A DNA stretch of 64,000 bases, from assembly GCF_008312895.1 (NCBI RefSeq), contig NZ_VSSP01000003.1, positions 124,001 to 188,000 of the forward strand, read 5' to 3'. Below, in pieces: positions 12,462 through 22,018 of the stretch (its first letter is position 1; each line of letters begins with the position of its first letter). Both the position numbers and the translations under genes were made by a program. The notes beneath the pieces were generated by a model. The model made no database searches. It was not told the DNA's origin and saw only the letters and a list, made by a program, of their open reading frames with translations. This DNA is from Luteimonas suaedae (GTDB taxonomy: Bacteria > Pseudomonadota > Gammaproteobacteria > Xanthomonadales > Xanthomonadaceae).

Positions 12462-14273
12462 TTACTTCCGCTTCGGGAGGTAGAGATCGGTGATGGTGCC
12501 GTCGTAGACCTCGGCCGCCATCGCCACCGATTCGCTCAGCGTCGGGTGCGGATGGATGGTGTGGCCGATGTCGGCGGCCTCGGCGCCCATCTCGATCGCC
12601 AGCGCGACCTCGGCGATCAGGTCGCCGGCGTGCGGGCCGACGATCGCGCCGCCGATCACCCGGTGCGTGGTCTCGTCGAACAGCAGCTTGGTGAAGCCCT
12701 CGCTGCGGCCGATGCCGACCGCGCGCGCCGACGCCGCCCACGGGAACTTGCCCACGCCGACCTTGATGCCCTTCGCCTTCGCCTCGGTCTCGGTCACGCC
12801 GACCCAGGCGATCTCGGGGTCGGTGTAGGCCACCGACGGAATCACCCGCGCCACCCACTCCTTCTTTTCGCCGGCAGCCACTTCCGCCGCCAGCTTGCCC
12901 TCGTGGGTCGCCTTGTGCGCCAGCATCGGCTGGCCGACGATGTCGCCGATGGCGAAGATGTGCGGCACGTTGCTGCGCATCTGCCGGTCGACGTCGATGA
13001 AACCGCGATCGCCCACGCGCACGCCGGCCTTGTCGGCGTCGATCTTCGCGCCGTTCGGCACCCGGCCCACCGCCACCAGCACCCGGTCGAACAGTTTGGC
13101 ATCGGGGATGCTCTCGCCTTCGAACGTGCAGGCGATGCCGTTCTTCTGTGCCTTGGCCTCGACCACCTTGGTCTTGAGGTGAATCGCCGCGCCCTGCTTC
13201 TTCAGGCGGTCGGCGAGCGGCTTGACCAGGTCCTTGTCGGCGCCCGGCATCAGCTGGTCGGCCAGCTCGACCACGGTGACCTGGCTGCCGAGCGCGCGGT
13301 ACACCGTGGCCATCTCCAGGCCGATGATGCCGCCGCCGACCACCAGCAGCTTCTTCGGGATCTCGGTGAGTTCGAGCGCATCGGTGGAATCCATCACCCG
13401 CGGGTCGTCCCAGGGGAAGCCCGGCAGTTTCAGCGCCTGGCTGCCGGCGGCGATGATGCACTGCTCGAAGCGGATCAGCTGGGTCTTGCCGTCGTCACCC
13501 TGCACCTCGAGCTCGTTGGGCGAGACGAATGCGCCGCTGCCGGCGACCACCCGCACCTTGCGCTGCTTCGCCATGCCGGCCAGGCCCTTGTTGAACTGGC
13601 CGACCACCTTGTCCTTGTGCCCGCGCAGGCCGTCGAGGGCGATCTTCGGCTTGCCGAAGTCGATGCCGTAGTCGGCCGCGTGCGCGGCCTCGTCGATGAC
13701 CGCGGCGGCGTGCAGCAGCGCCTTGGAGGGAATGCAGCCGACGTTGAGGCAGACACCGCCCAGCGCCTGGTAGCGCTCGACCAGCACCGTGTCGAGCCCG
13801 AGGTCGGCGGCGCGGAACGCGGCGGTGTAGCCGCCGGGACCGGAGCCGAGCACCACCAGGGCGCATTCGACATCGGCCTGGCGGCCGCTGTGCGCAGCCG
13901 GCTTGACCGCCGGCGGTTCTGCCGGCGCACCCGGCGACTTCGCGACCGGCGGCTTCGAGGGGCCGCCGTCCGCAGCATCGGATGCGCTCGCATCCGGCGC
14001 CTTCGTCTTGCCGTCGTCACCGGAGGCGCCGTCTTCGGTCTCGAGCAGCACGACCACCTTGCCTTCGGACACGCTGTCGCCGACACCGACCTTCACCTCC
14101 TTGACCACGCCGGCGGCGGACGAGGGCACCTCCATGGTCGCCTTGTCGGATTCCAGGGTGATCAACCCCTGGTCCTTGTCCACGCGGTCGCCGGGCGCGA
14201 CCAGCACCTCGATCACCGGCACGTCGGAAAAATCGCCGATGTCCGGCACCTTGATCTCGATGGTCTGGGCCAT
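12462..14273 (-). CDS. lpdA: Dihydrolipoyl dehydrogenase (E3) with N-terminal lipoyl domain
   Basis: A 603-residue E3. Residues 1-80 form a lipoyl domain with the lipoylated Lys44 in [10 protein letters not shown], then an Ala/Pro/Lys-rich linker (about 85-130), then the flavoprotein. The FAD motif is LVVLGSGPGGYTAAFRAADL, the redox disulfide is in GGVCLNVGCIPSKALL, the NAD motif is LLVVGGGIIGLEMATVY, and the active-site His-Glu lies in HTIHPHPTLSE. It reoxidises dihydrolipoamide on E2 of the pyruvate dehydrogenase complex in the cytoplasm. The extra lipoyl domain is a known variant in some beta- and gammaproteobacteria. It is the last gene of the aceF operon, 15 bp after the mscS stop. Confidence 0.97.
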   Translation of the reverse strand: MAQTIEIKVPDIGDFSDVPVIEVLVAPGDRVDKDQGLITLESDKATMEVPSSAAGVVKEVKVGVGDSVSEGKVVVLLETEDGASGDDGKTKAPDASASDAADGGPSKPPVAKSPGAPAEPPAVKPAAHSGRQADVECALVVLGSGPGGYTAAFRAADLGLDTVLVERYQALGGVCLNVGCIPSKALLHAAAVIDEAAHAADYGIDFGKPKIALDGLRGHKDKVVGQFNKGLAGMAKQRKVRVVAGSGAFVSPNELEVQGDDGKTQLIRFEQCIIAAGSQALKLPGFPWDDPRVMDSTDALELTEIPKKLLVVGGGIIGLEMATVYRALGSQVTVVELADQLMPGADKDLVKPLADRLKKQGAAIHLKTKVVEAKAQKNGIACTFEGESIPDAKLFDRVLVAVGRVPNGAKIDADKAGVRVGDRGFIDVDRQMRSNVPHIFAIGDIVGQPMLAHKATHEGKLAAEVAAGEKKEWVARVIPSVAYTDPEIAWVGVTETEAKAKGIKVGVGKFPWAASARAVGIGRSEGFTKLLFDETTHRVIGGAIVGPHAGDLIAEVALAIEMGAEAADIGHTIHPHPTLSESVAMAAEVYDGTITDLYLPKRK

Positions 14274-14288
14274 GGGGGAAACGCTCCT

Positions 14289-15419
14289 TCAGGATTCGGA
14301 TAGGGGGGGCGCGGCGGGCGCGTCCGGGGCCGCGTCTTCGGCGATCTCCCGTTCCACGTCCTGCTGCGCGTCATTGCCAGCCAGCGCGGCACGCTCGTGC
14401 CGCGACAGGTCGTCGTCGCCGGAGGTGTCCGGCGCGGCGGCGGCTTCCGCCGGCGGCTCTCCGCGCAGCGCGGCGAACGCGGCCTCCCCGTGCAACCCCA
14501 GCAGGCTGCGCAGGTGCAGATCGCGCTGCGGGAACGGGATCTCGATGCCGTGGCGCTTGAACGCCGTGTCCAGCTCCCACAGGTAGGCCGCCTCGATCGC
14601 GGCGTTGCGGCGCGCCGCGGCCTCGTTGAGCCAGACCGCCAGGATGAACTCGACCGCACTGTCGCCGAAGCCGACCAGCCACACCTGCGGCCGGCGATCA
14701 CCTTCGGTGGCGAGCGTGAACGGCACCGCGGCGGCGGCCTCGAGCGCGGCCTTCTTCACCAGTTCCTTGTCCACGCCGTAGGCAACCCCGAAACGCACCC
14801 GGATCCGGCGGTGGATCGAGCCGTGGGTCCAGTTGACCACACGGCCGCTGACGAACTCGGAATTGGGGACGATGACGTCGATGTTGTCGTTGGTGGTGAT
14901 CAGCGTGGCGCGGATGTTGATCGCGCGGACGGTGCCGCGCAGGTTGTCGTCGAGCTGTACGAAGTCGCCCACCTTCAGCGAGCGGTCGAACAGCAGGATC
15001 AGGCCGGAGATGAAATTGCTGAAGATGGCCTGCAGGCCGAAGCCCAGGCCCACGCCGATGGCGCCGGCGAAGATCGCGAACTTGGTGACGGGAATGCCGG
15101 CCAGGTCCAGCGCCACCAGGAAGCCCACCACCAGCAGCACGTAGTGCACCAGGCGCGAGACGGTGTACAGCGCGGCGGCATTGACGTTGTCGTAGCGCCT
15201 GCCGTAGCGCGCGATCGCACGCCGCAACAGCACCGACATCAGCCAGGCGACCAGCAGCGCGGCCACCGCGAACAGCAGCCCGCCCACGGTCAGGCGCAGG
15301 CCGGACACGGCCACCAGCGGCTGCTCGAGCAGCGGCTGCAAGCCGTTCCAGCCGCGTTCGACCGCCCCGCCCACGTCGGGCAGGCGCTCTGCCGGAGGCG
15401 CGGGCCGGGGCGCGGTCAT
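14289..15419 (-). CDS. MscS-family mechanosensitive channel
   Basis: A 376-residue inner-membrane protein from the ATG at 15419, which overlaps the previous gene's stop by 4 bp. Upstream in-frame starts are rejected. Several hydrophobic helices precede the pore-lining TM3-like helix, rich in Gly and Ala (FAGAIGVGLGFGLQAIFSNF). The beta domain follows (VGDFVQLDDNLRGTVRAINI, IVPNSEFVSGRVVNWTHG), then the alpha/beta vestibule. Such channels release solutes on hypo-osmotic shock. The C-terminal 60 residues are acidic and disordered. Its position inside a pyruvate dehydrogenase operon is unusual. Confidence 0.93.
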   Translation of the reverse strand: MTAPRPAPPAERLPDVGGAVERGWNGLQPLLEQPLVAVSGLRLTVGGLLFAVAALLVAWLMSVLLRRAIARYGRRYDNVNAAALYTVSRLVHYVLLVVGFLVALDLAGIPVTKFAIFAGAIGVGLGFGLQAIFSNFISGLILLFDRSLKVGDFVQLDDNLRGTVRAINIRATLITTNDNIDVIVPNSEFVSGRVVNWTHGSIHRRIRVRFGVAYGVDKELVKKAALEAAAAVPFTLATEGDRRPQVWLVGFGDSAVEFILAVWLNEAAARRNAAIEAAYLWELDTAFKRHGIEIPFPQRDLHLRSLLGLHGEAAFAALRGEPPAEAAAAPDTSGDDDLSRHERAALAGNDAQQDVEREIAEDAAPDAPAAPPLSES

Positions 15420-15901
15420 TGCTGCGTGGGTGCCGGCGGGACCACGGTGTTCTGGTCGTACACCAGCCGCCATTCGCCCTGTTCGCGCGCGAACACCAGC
15501 GACAGCAGCGCCTCGCGCCGGGTGGCGTAGCTGCCGTCGTGCTGGCGCTGCTGCGACAGGTAGTGCACCAGGGCAATACCGGTGTCGCCGAACGCGCGCA
15601 CCTGCCGCACCTGGAAGCGCATGCGCCAGTCGTCCTCGGCGAACCAGTCCACGTGCAGCTGCCGGAACTCCTCGCGCGTGGTCAAGACCTTGCCGTTGGG
15701 CAGGATCAGGGTCAGCGCTTCACCGTCGGTGACGGTGGCCATCAGCGCCTCCAGGTCGCGCGCCTGGATCGCCTGCAGATGGCGGTCGAGGGTTTCACGC
15801 AACGGCGCGGTGGCACCCTGCTCCTGCGCCGCGGCCGTGGCCAGCAGCAGGCATGCGCCCAGGAGCAGGAGCAGGGCGCGCCGGCAACGCGCCCGGCTCA
15901 C
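15416..15901 (-). CDS. Exported NTF2/SnoaL-like protein
   Basis: A 161-residue protein from a GTG start overlapping the aceF stop (GTGA) and ending in a 4-bp overlap with mscS. It has a signal peptide ([19 protein letters not shown]) and then an NTF2-like cone fold typical of DUF4440/SnoaL proteins: [47 protein letters not shown] and [11 protein letters not shown]. Such periplasmic proteins bind small molecules or serve as domain partners. No catalytic residues can be assigned. Tight coupling on both sides suggests co-translation with aceF and mscS. Confidence 0.8.
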   Translation of the reverse strand: MSRARCRRALLLLLGACLLLATAAAQEQGATAPLRETLDRHLQAIQARDLEALMATVTDGEALTLILPNGKVLTTREEFRQLHVDWFAEDDWRMRFQVRQVRAFGDTGIALVHYLSQQRQHDGSYATRREALLSLVFAREQGEWRLVYDQNTVVPPAPTQQ

Positions 15902-17625
15902 AACAGGATCCGGCGCATGTCACCGAGCAGCTGCGCCAGGTAGGCGGTGAAGCGGGCGGCGGCGGCGCCGTCGATCACGCGGTGGTCGTAGGACAGCGAC
16001 AGCGGCAGGGTCAGGCGCGGCTGGAAGGCCTTGCCGTCCCAGACCGGCTTCATCGCCGATTTCGACACCCCCAGGATCGCCACTTCCGGCGCGTTGACGA
16101 TCGGGGTGAAGCTGGTGCCGCCGATGCCGCCGAGCGAACTGATCGAGAAGCAGCCGCCCTGCATCTCCGAGGGGCCGAGCTTGCCGTCGCGGGCCTTCTT
16201 GGCCAGCGCCGCGCTCTCCTGCGCGATCTCGATCACGCCCTTGCGGTCGCAGTCGCGCACCACTGGCACCACCAGGCCGTTCGGCGTGTCGGCGGCGAAA
16301 CCGATGTGGAAGTACTTCTTCAGCGTGAGGGTTTCGCCGGCGGCGTCGAGCGAGGCATTGAACTGCGGATACTTCTGCAAGGCGGCGACGCTGGCCTTCA
16401 TCAGGAAGGCGAGCATGGTGAGCTTGATGCCCGCCTTCTCGTTTTCCTTGTTCAGGGCGACGCGCAGCGCCTCCAGCTCGGTGATGTCGGCGTCGTCGTG
16501 CTGGGTGACGTGCGGGATCATCGCCCAGTTGCGGGCGAGGTTGGCGCCGGAGATCTTCTGGATCCGCGACAGCGGCTTTTCCTCGGTCTCGCCGAACTTG
16601 GAGAAGTCAACCTTCGGCCACGGCAGCAGATTGAGCCCGCCACCGCCGGCGGGCGCGCCGGCCGCGGCGCCGCCGCCCTGCAGCGCCGTCTTGACGAACT
16701 GCTGCACGTCCTCGCGGGCGATGCGGCCGCCACGGGCGCTGCCCTTGACCCGCAGCAGGTCGACGCCGAGCTCGCGCGCGAACAGGCGCACCGCCGGGCT
16801 GGCATAGGGCACCTTGTCGGGCATCACCGCATCGGCATCGAAGCGCACCGGCGGCTCGCCGCCGCCAGGGGTGCGGTGTTCCATCGAGGCCTGCGCGATG
16901 TTGTCCGGCTTGCGGCCGGGCGAGGCCGGCTCGGCTGCGGTGTCGTCGGTCTTGTCGGTGGGCTGCGGCGCGGCGGCCTCCGCCCGAGGCGCCTTGGCCG
17001 GCGCGGCGGCCTCGGCCCCCTCGATCCGCGCGACCACGCTGCCCTCGGACACGTTGTCGCCGACCTTGACCTTGAGTTCCTTGACCACGCCGGCGAACGG
17101 CGCCGGCACTTCCATCGTCGCCTTGTCCGATTCCAGCGTGACCAGGCCCTGGTCCTGTTCGACGCGATCGCCGACGGCGACCAGCACCTCGATCACCGGC
17201 ACGTCGTCGTAGTCGCCGATATCCGGCACCACGGCGTCGCGCACGCCGCCGCCGGCGGACGGCTTGTCCGCGGCAGGCGCAGGTGGCTCCGCAGACTTGG
17301 CGGGCTGCGACGGCGCAGGCCTGTCGCCGCCCGCGGCAGGTTCGGCCTTCGCCTCGCGCTCGCCGGCGCCAGTGTCCGCATCCGCGTCCGCCTCGACCAT
17401 CGCAACGACGCTGCCCTCGGAAACCTTGTCGCCGACCTTGACCTTGACGTCCTTGACCGTGCCGGCGAACGGCGCCGGCACTTCCATCGTCGCCTTGTCC
17501 GATTCCAGCGTGACCAGGCCCTGGTCCTGTTCGACGCGATCGCCGACGGCGACCAGGACTTCGATCACCGGCACGTCGTCATAGCCACCGATATCCGGGA
17601 CGCGTGCTTCTTTCAGGTCGGCCAT
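15898..17625 (-). CDS. aceF: Pyruvate dehydrogenase E2, dihydrolipoamide acetyltransferase
   Basis: A 575-residue E2 with two lipoyl domains (about 1-80 and 130-205, lipoylated Lys44 and Lys168, both in [10 protein letters not shown]), each followed by an Ala/Pro-rich swinging linker. The peripheral-subunit-binding domain comes next ([18 protein letters not shown] near 305), then the catalytic trimer domain with the active-site [15 protein letters not shown] near the C-terminus. It moves acetyl groups from E1 to CoA and forms the complex core. The two lipoyl-coding stretches share an identical 96-bp block (17089-17184 and 17461-17556), pointing to recent duplication or gene conversion. E1 (aceE) is not in the window. 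Confidence 0.97.
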   Translation of the reverse strand: MADLKEARVPDIGGYDDVPVIEVLVAVGDRVEQDQGLVTLESDKATMEVPAPFAGTVKDVKVKVGDKVSEGSVVAMVEADADADTGAGEREAKAEPAAGGDRPAPSQPAKSAEPPAPAADKPSAGGGVRDAVVPDIGDYDDVPVIEVLVAVGDRVEQDQGLVTLESDKATMEVPAPFAGVVKELKVKVGDNVSEGSVVARIEGAEAAAPAKAPRAEAAAPQPTDKTDDTAAEPASPGRKPDNIAQASMEHRTPGGGEPPVRFDADAVMPDKVPYASPAVRLFARELGVDLLRVKGSARGGRIAREDVQQFVKTALQGGGAAAGAPAGGGGLNLLPWPKVDFSKFGETEEKPLSRIQKISGANLARNWAMIPHVTQHDDADITELEALRVALNKENEKAGIKLTMLAFLMKASVAALQKYPQFNASLDAAGETLTLKKYFHIGFAADTPNGLVVPVVRDCDRKGVIEIAQESAALAKKARDGKLGPSEMQGGCFSISSLGGIGGTSFTPIVNAPEVAILGVSKSAMKPVWDGKAFQPRLTLPLSLSYDHRVIDGAAAARFTAYLAQLLGDMRRILL

Positions 17626-17868
17626 GCGGCGCTCCGCGATGCGAGGGGGGAGATCCGTATTGTGGCCGGATGAACGCCGGCCGCCAACCGCGCCCTCGAA
17701 ACCGACGGAGCGGTATCCGGTGAAACCGTCGTGACGAGGGCGACGTCCTGCGACACCGGTGATGCCGCCGCCTGGTTGAGGAGCGGTGTGCGGCCTGCGG
17801 GTGGACGCCGCGCCCTGGCGGCCGGGGAATCGCTTTTCCCCCGGTCAGGGCATCCTGCCCAGGTACAC

Positions 17869-18013
17869 CGTAGGAGCGCGCCATGCGCGCGATGCCGCGG
17901 GTGCCGGCAGGATCCGGTGGATGCCCCGATTGTGGACCGGCAGGCGCGCCGGTCACCGGAATTCGCGGGCGGCGACATGCCCCGCGGCATCGCGCGCATG
18001 GCGCGCTCCTACG
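17869..18013. repeat. REP-like palindromic element, copy 2
   Basis: Same outer arms (CGTAGGAGCGCGCCATGCGC and complement) and inner palindrome as the copy at 9802. It lies upstream of aceF in the 554-bp gap 17626-18179. The rest of that gap holds no gene I can support: its open frames are Arg-rich and lack ribosome sites. Confidence 0.9.
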
Positions 18014-18179
18014 AAGCAGCGGCGCATGGCTGTGGTGTCCTGCAATCGCGCTGCGCCTGTTGGCGTAGACACGCAAGGCGTCGGCCGGGAGTTCCTGACC
18101 CGGGCCACGCCTCGGCCGGCAGGCCACGGCATCCATCCGAAGCCGCAGCCTGTCCAGCTGAGGCCTGCACATCCTCAGC

Positions 18180-18210
18180 AAAAAAAACGCCCCCGGGGGA
18201 TGCGGGGGCG
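18180..18210 (-). terminator. Rho-independent terminator of the DUF2884 gene
   Basis: Read on the minus strand, CGCCCCCG, a 7-nt loop and CGGGGGCG are followed by eight T residues. The 8-bp stem plus T-run is a textbook intrinsic terminator placed 36 bp after the stop codon. Confidence 0.9.
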
Positions 18211-18245
18211 GAGAAAGTGCGGCGAGACGCCGCTGCAGGGGTTGA

Positions 18246-19013
18246 TCAGGCGCCGTCGCGGTGCTTGCGTTCGACCTCGACCCGCAGCAGGTCGAGCGAG
18301 CGGCCGTCGGGCAGGCGGTAATCGAGCGCGTCGTCGATCTCGTCGAGCCTGTGCATGCGCATGCACAAGGCCTCGGCGTTGCGGCCCAGCGCTTCGGCCC
18401 GTGGCTCGATCAGCGCCTCGAGTTCGGTGTCGAGGTGTTCCATCCGCTGCAGACGCGCGGTATCGCCGCCGAAGGCGGCGCGGACCGCGCCGCCGACGAT
18501 ATCGCCCATCACCGTGGGCAGGACGTCGCGCACCGCCGCGCCGATGGCCTCGCCGAGCGCGTCGTCGCTGTAGCGGTTGGCGGAAAAGGATTGCGCGAGC
18601 CGTGCGTCCAGCCGCTTGCGCGCCGTTTCCAGCTTGCGCCGGGTGGCCTCGGGATCGTTGCTGAAGCCGGTGGCCACCTCGCCCAGGGCGAGGAAGGCGA
18701 TCTCGGTCGCCTCCAGTCCGATCTCGCGCGCCAGCGGCACGACGGCCCGCGCCTCGCGCTCGTACTCGGCCAGGCGGCGGCGGTCGTCGGCGTTGAGCAT
18801 GACCCAGCGGTCGTCGACGAACAGCCGCCCCTGCCGCATCACCAGCTGCCGCGGGACGCCCGAGCTGCGGGTGAAGATGACGCTGCGCTCGGACAGGCTG
18901 AAGTCGTAGTCGCTGTCGACCTTGCAGGACACGTCGGTGCCGCTCTCGGCCGCGGCGCCGCCGCAGGCCAGCAGCAGTGCCGCTGCCGTCAATCGCCATC
19001 CCCTCGTACGCAT
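18246..19013 (-). CDS. DUF2884 (YggN-like) periplasmic protein
   Basis: A 255-residue protein with a signal peptide (LTAAALLLACGGAAA). The mature region matches the DUF2884/YggN pattern: an early strand segment (SCKVDSDYDFSLSERSVIFT, RQLVMRQGRLFVDDRWVMLN), then DRRRLAEYEREARAVVPLAREIGLEAT, a helical middle, and a charged C-terminal segment with LDEIDDALDYRLPDGRSLDLL. The function of the family is unknown, and it is common in Xanthomonads and enterics. It stands alone and ends at a strong terminator. Confidence 0.85.
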   Translation of the reverse strand: MRTRGWRLTAAALLLACGGAAAESGTDVSCKVDSDYDFSLSERSVIFTRSSGVPRQLVMRQGRLFVDDRWVMLNADDRRRLAEYEREARAVVPLAREIGLEATEIAFLALGEVATGFSNDPEATRRKLETARKRLDARLAQSFSANRYSDDALGEAIGAAVRDVLPTVMGDIVGGAVRAAFGGDTARLQRMEHLDTELEALIEPRAEALGRNAEALCMRMHRLDEIDDALDYRLPDGRSLDLLRVEVERKHRDGA

Positions 19014-19264
19014 GTCCCGCTTCCCTTGTCTTGTTGTCTTGCGATTGCGATCGATTGTGCGGCACCGGCGCGATCCCGTCCCGTGCCGGTGGATGGCGTG
19101 ACTTTCGTCAGGTGCGGTTGCGCTTTCTGAATTGGCTGAAGCGATCGTGAAAGCGCCGGCCGCGATTTAACGCGCGGGCCAAGTGCGGTTCACACCCGTC
19201 TCGCTACGGTGGCCGCGCCCTCTCCCCCGGGCACACAACATCTATAAGAGAGGAGATCTCCCCC

Positions 19265-19906
19265 ATGTCTTCATTTCGCAAACTGAGTCTTGCCACCGCC
19301 CTCGCCTTGATCGCCAGCCCGGCCGCGTTCGCCCAGGACAGCGGCCCGCTCTCCACCGACACCGCGTCCGGCAAGCGCGTTTCGGTGGTCGGCGGCGTGA
19401 CCCTGCTGCAGCCCGAGTCCGATCCCCTGCCGGGTTCGCGCATCGACGTCGACGGCGGCCCCGCGCCGACACTGAGCGCGACCTATCACGTCAACGACAA
19501 CATCGGCGTAGAACTGTGGGGCGCCGCGGACAAGTTCAACCATCGCGTGCGCGGCGACGACGGCAAGATCGGCACCATCGAGCAGCAGCCGGTCGCGCTG
19601 AGCGGCCAGTACCACTTCGGCCAGGCCGACAATACCTTCCGGCCGTTCGTGGGCCTGGGCTACTACCAGTCCAACATCAGCAACGAGGACCTCAATCCGG
19701 GCGGCGACCACGTCGGCCTGACCACGCCGAAGGGCGCGATCGGCACCGTCGGCCTGGATCTCAACATCACCCCGACCTGGTTCGCCCGTGCCGACGCGCG
19801 CTACATGCGCGCCCGTGCCGATGCCGAATTGGCCGGCGAGACCATCGAGCGCGACATCAAGCTCGATCCGTGGACCGTGGGGGTCGGCGTCGGCGCCCGC
19901 TTCTGA
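19265..19906 (+). CDS. ompW: OmpW-family outer-membrane protein
   Basis: A 213-residue protein with a signal peptide (LSLATALALIASPAAFAQ) and a small eight-stranded barrel typical of OmpW. Hallmarks are VSVVGGVTLLQPESDPL, PTLSATYHVNDNIGVELWGA, RPFVGLGYYQSNI and a C-terminal DPWTVGVGVGARF ending in Phe. OmpW barrels let small hydrophobic molecules cross the outer membrane and often respond to oxygen or salt. AGAGGAGAT lies ahead of the ATG, and a terminator follows. It is monocistronic. Confidence 0.92.
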   Translation: MSSFRKLSLATALALIASPAAFAQDSGPLSTDTASGKRVSVVGGVTLLQPESDPLPGSRIDVDGGPAPTLSATYHVNDNIGVELWGAADKFNHRVRGDDGKIGTIEQQPVALSGQYHFGQADNTFRPFVGLGYYQSNISNEDLNPGGDHVGLTTPKGAIGTVGLDLNITPTWFARADARYMRARADAELAGETIERDIKLDPWTVGVGVGARF

Positions 19907-19935
19907 CCGCGGCGCGCAGCGACCGGACGCACCAC

Positions 19936-19964
19936 AGGACGGGCCCGCAAGGGTCCGTCCTGCT
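19936..19964 (+). terminator. Terminator after ompW
   Basis: AGGACGGGCCC, a GCAA tetraloop and GGGTCCGTCCT form an 11-bp stem with one G-U pair, followed by GCTTTCC. The T-run is short. Confidence 0.7.
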
Positions 19965-20055
19965 TTCCGGTGATGCGCGCCGCAGCTCCGGGCCGGGAAC
20001 GTACGCGCCGGCGCATCACCGACTGTTGCTCCGGCCGCGCGCCCGCGCGCCCGGC

Positions 20056-20931
20056 TCAGTCGCCGATGACGCGCAGCCCGAAGATCATGTTCGCGCTTGC
20101 GACGTACTGGGCACCGCCACTGATGTTCATCCGGATCGTGGTCGGGTGCTTGAAGAACTGCCAGGCCTGGCTTTCGGTAAGCCCCCATATCTGGACCAGC
20201 GCACGGCGCGACACGAAGCCGCCGATGCAGGTCGCGGTATCCCGCTCGCGCACCGCGATCTGCGTATCGGCCGGCAGCGGGACTTCGAAGCTTTCGAAGC
20301 TGGTCACCGAGGTCGTCAACCGGCCGTTGAACGGCAGCCCGGTGGTCGGGTCGATCATCGCCGGGTCGCCGAGGACCGCGTTCTCGATCGTCAGCGTGGG
20401 CTGATACCACAGCCACGCGACGATCGGCGCGCCGCCGGGCGGGTTCGGGTTGCCGTAGACGATGCCGAGGTAGGGCGAGAACCAGTGGCACAGGAGCGAG
20501 TGCGACACGTCCTTGGGCAGGGTGATGCGGGCCACGTCATCGAACGTGAAGCTCGTGAACGCCGGCAACGGCTGCAGTGGCGCACAGGCGCTGCCGACCG
20601 TGGTGCCGGGAACGGGCGCCGGGCAGCTGTCCGCAAGATCGATGTTCATCTGCGCCGAACCCAGCCACTTCAGGGCGCGGCCGAACGAATCGGCATCGCC
20701 GACGTCGTCGGGGCTGACGGCCTTGGCGGTCGTGGCGTCGGGCAGGATGTCGCGGATGCGCATCGACAGCCGCTGGCGCAGCGGATCGGGAAGCAGATCG
20801 GCCGACCGGCGTTCGGCGGCCTCGGCACGCTGCAGCGACGACGACGGAGGGCTGGCGTGACCCGACAGGGACACCAGGGCGGCGGCGAGTGCCGCCGGGG
20901 CGAGATGACGGTGCAACGGTTTCACGGGCAT
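20056..20931 (-). CDS. Exported hypothetical protein
   Basis: About 291 residues. The start is either ATG 20931 or, more likely, GTG 20925, since AGGAGG lies 7 nt before the GTG. A signal peptide (LAPAALAAALVSLSGHA) is followed by a Ser/Arg-rich stretch. A mature part of about 220 residues follows with four cysteines (SCPAPV, SACAPL, LLCHWF, TATCIGG) and segments such as FTSFTFDDVARITLPKDVSH and VAWLWYQPTLTIENAVLGDP. I do not recognise the family. The Cys pattern and the signal suggest a periplasmic or extracellular, disulfide-bonded beta-rich protein. It is not in an operon. Confidence 0.7.
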   Translation of the reverse strand: MPVKPLHRHLAPAALAAALVSLSGHASPPSSSLQRAEAAERRSADLLPDPLRQRLSMRIRDILPDATTAKAVSPDDVGDADSFGRALKWLGSAQMNIDLADSCPAPVPGTTVGSACAPLQPLPAFTSFTFDDVARITLPKDVSHSLLCHWFSPYLGIVYGNPNPPGGAPIVAWLWYQPTLTIENAVLGDPAMIDPTTGLPFNGRLTTSVTSFESFEVPLPADTQIAVRERDTATCIGGFVSRRALVQIWGLTESQAWQFFKHPTTIRMNISGGAQYVASANMIFGLRVIGD

Positions 20932-21028
20932 TCCTCCTGAACGTACCGGGAGATCGGTACTTCCAGGCAAACGCAAAAGGCCACCGGAATGCGACACCCG
21001 CCGGGCCGGGCGGCGCTTCCGGCGGCGC

Positions 21029-21919
21029 TCAGGGTGGCTCGGCGACGACGTGCACGCGCTCGCGGCGCAGCAGGTACAGGCCGCTGGCGATGATGATCGC
21101 GGCGCCGATCCAGGTCACGCGATCGGGCAGCAACTGCCAGACGGTCAGGTCCAGCAGCACCACCCAGACCAGCCCGGTGTATTCGAGCGGCGCGATCTGC
21201 GACGCCTCGCCGAGCCGGAAGGCATGGGTCAGCGCCACCTGGCCGAGCGCGCCGGCGAGCCCGACGCCCGCGATCGGCCAGAGGTCGTGCGCCTGGATCG
21301 GCACCCAGCCGCGCCAGGCCAGCGCGCCGGCGCCGAGCGCCAGCAGCGCCAGGAACCAGAACACCATCGCCTCGGTGCTGTCGCGCTGGGCCAACACCCG
21401 GACCGTGATCGCCGCGGCCGAATAGCAGGCGGCGGCGGCCAGCAGCGCCAGGCCGGCCAGCGTCACCACGCCTTCGCCGGTGGGTCGCAGCACGACCAGC
21501 ACGCCGACCATGCCCAGCGCGATCGCGCTCCAGCGCCGCGGACCGACCTTCTCGCCCAGGATCGGCACCGCCATCGCCGTGACCAGCAGCGGCGCCACGA
21601 ACACGATCGCGTACGCGGTCGACATCGGCATCCGCGCCAGGCCGTAGACGAAGCCGAACATCATCGCGATGCCCAGCACGCCGCGCAGCAGATGCAGGCG
21701 CCAGTGCACCCGCAGCAGGCTGGCCGCGCGCCCGCTCAGCAACACCCAGACGAAGACCGGCGGCAGCGCCGCGGCGCCGCGCAGGGTCGCCACCTGCAAC
21801 GGCGGGTAGTCGGCCGCAAGCCATTTCATGCCGGCGTCCATCAGCGCAAAAAACAGCACCGCGAGCAGCATCCACAGCGCGGCACGGCGGGCGGTATCCG
21901 GGGGATGGGTCGAAGGCAC
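21029..21919 (-). CDS. EamA/DMT-family transporter
   Basis: About 296 residues from a GTG at 21919 (VPSTHPPDTARR). The frame is open much further upstream but overlaps the divergent DUF1415 gene there and is not coding-like. Ten hydrophobic helices form two EamA repeats, with typical segments ALWMLLAVLFFALMDAGMKW, GVLGIAMMFGFVYGLARMPM, VGPRRWSAIALGMVGVLVVL and APLEYTGLVWVVLLDLTVW. Inner-membrane drug/metabolite exporter; the substrate cannot be predicted. It is divergent from DUF1415 across about 100 bp that probably holds both promoters. Confidence 0.88.
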   Translation of the reverse strand: MPSTHPPDTARRAALWMLLAVLFFALMDAGMKWLAADYPPLQVATLRGAAALPPVFVWVLLSGRAASLLRVHWRLHLLRGVLGIAMMFGFVYGLARMPMSTAYAIVFVAPLLVTAMAVPILGEKVGPRRWSAIALGMVGVLVVLRPTGEGVVTLAGLALLAAAACYSAAAITVRVLAQRDSTEAMVFWFLALLALGAGALAWRGWVPIQAHDLWPIAGVGLAGALGQVALTHAFRLGEASQIAPLEYTGLVWVVLLDLTVWQLLPDRVTWIGAAIIIASGLYLLRRERVHVVAEPP

Positions 21920-22018
21920 GGGCAGTCGGCGCGGAACGGGGGCACAGCTTAGTGCCTGCGGGCGGTTCCGGCGCGGAAGAAGCGGGCCGGCATACACTGC
22001 ACGCATTCCGAGGTTCCG

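Noticed and set aside
17626..18179. Short open frames in the REP region between aceF and the DUF2884 gene
   Set aside because: The same Arg/Ala/His-rich peptides recur at each REP copy, so they are translations of the repeat, not genes.
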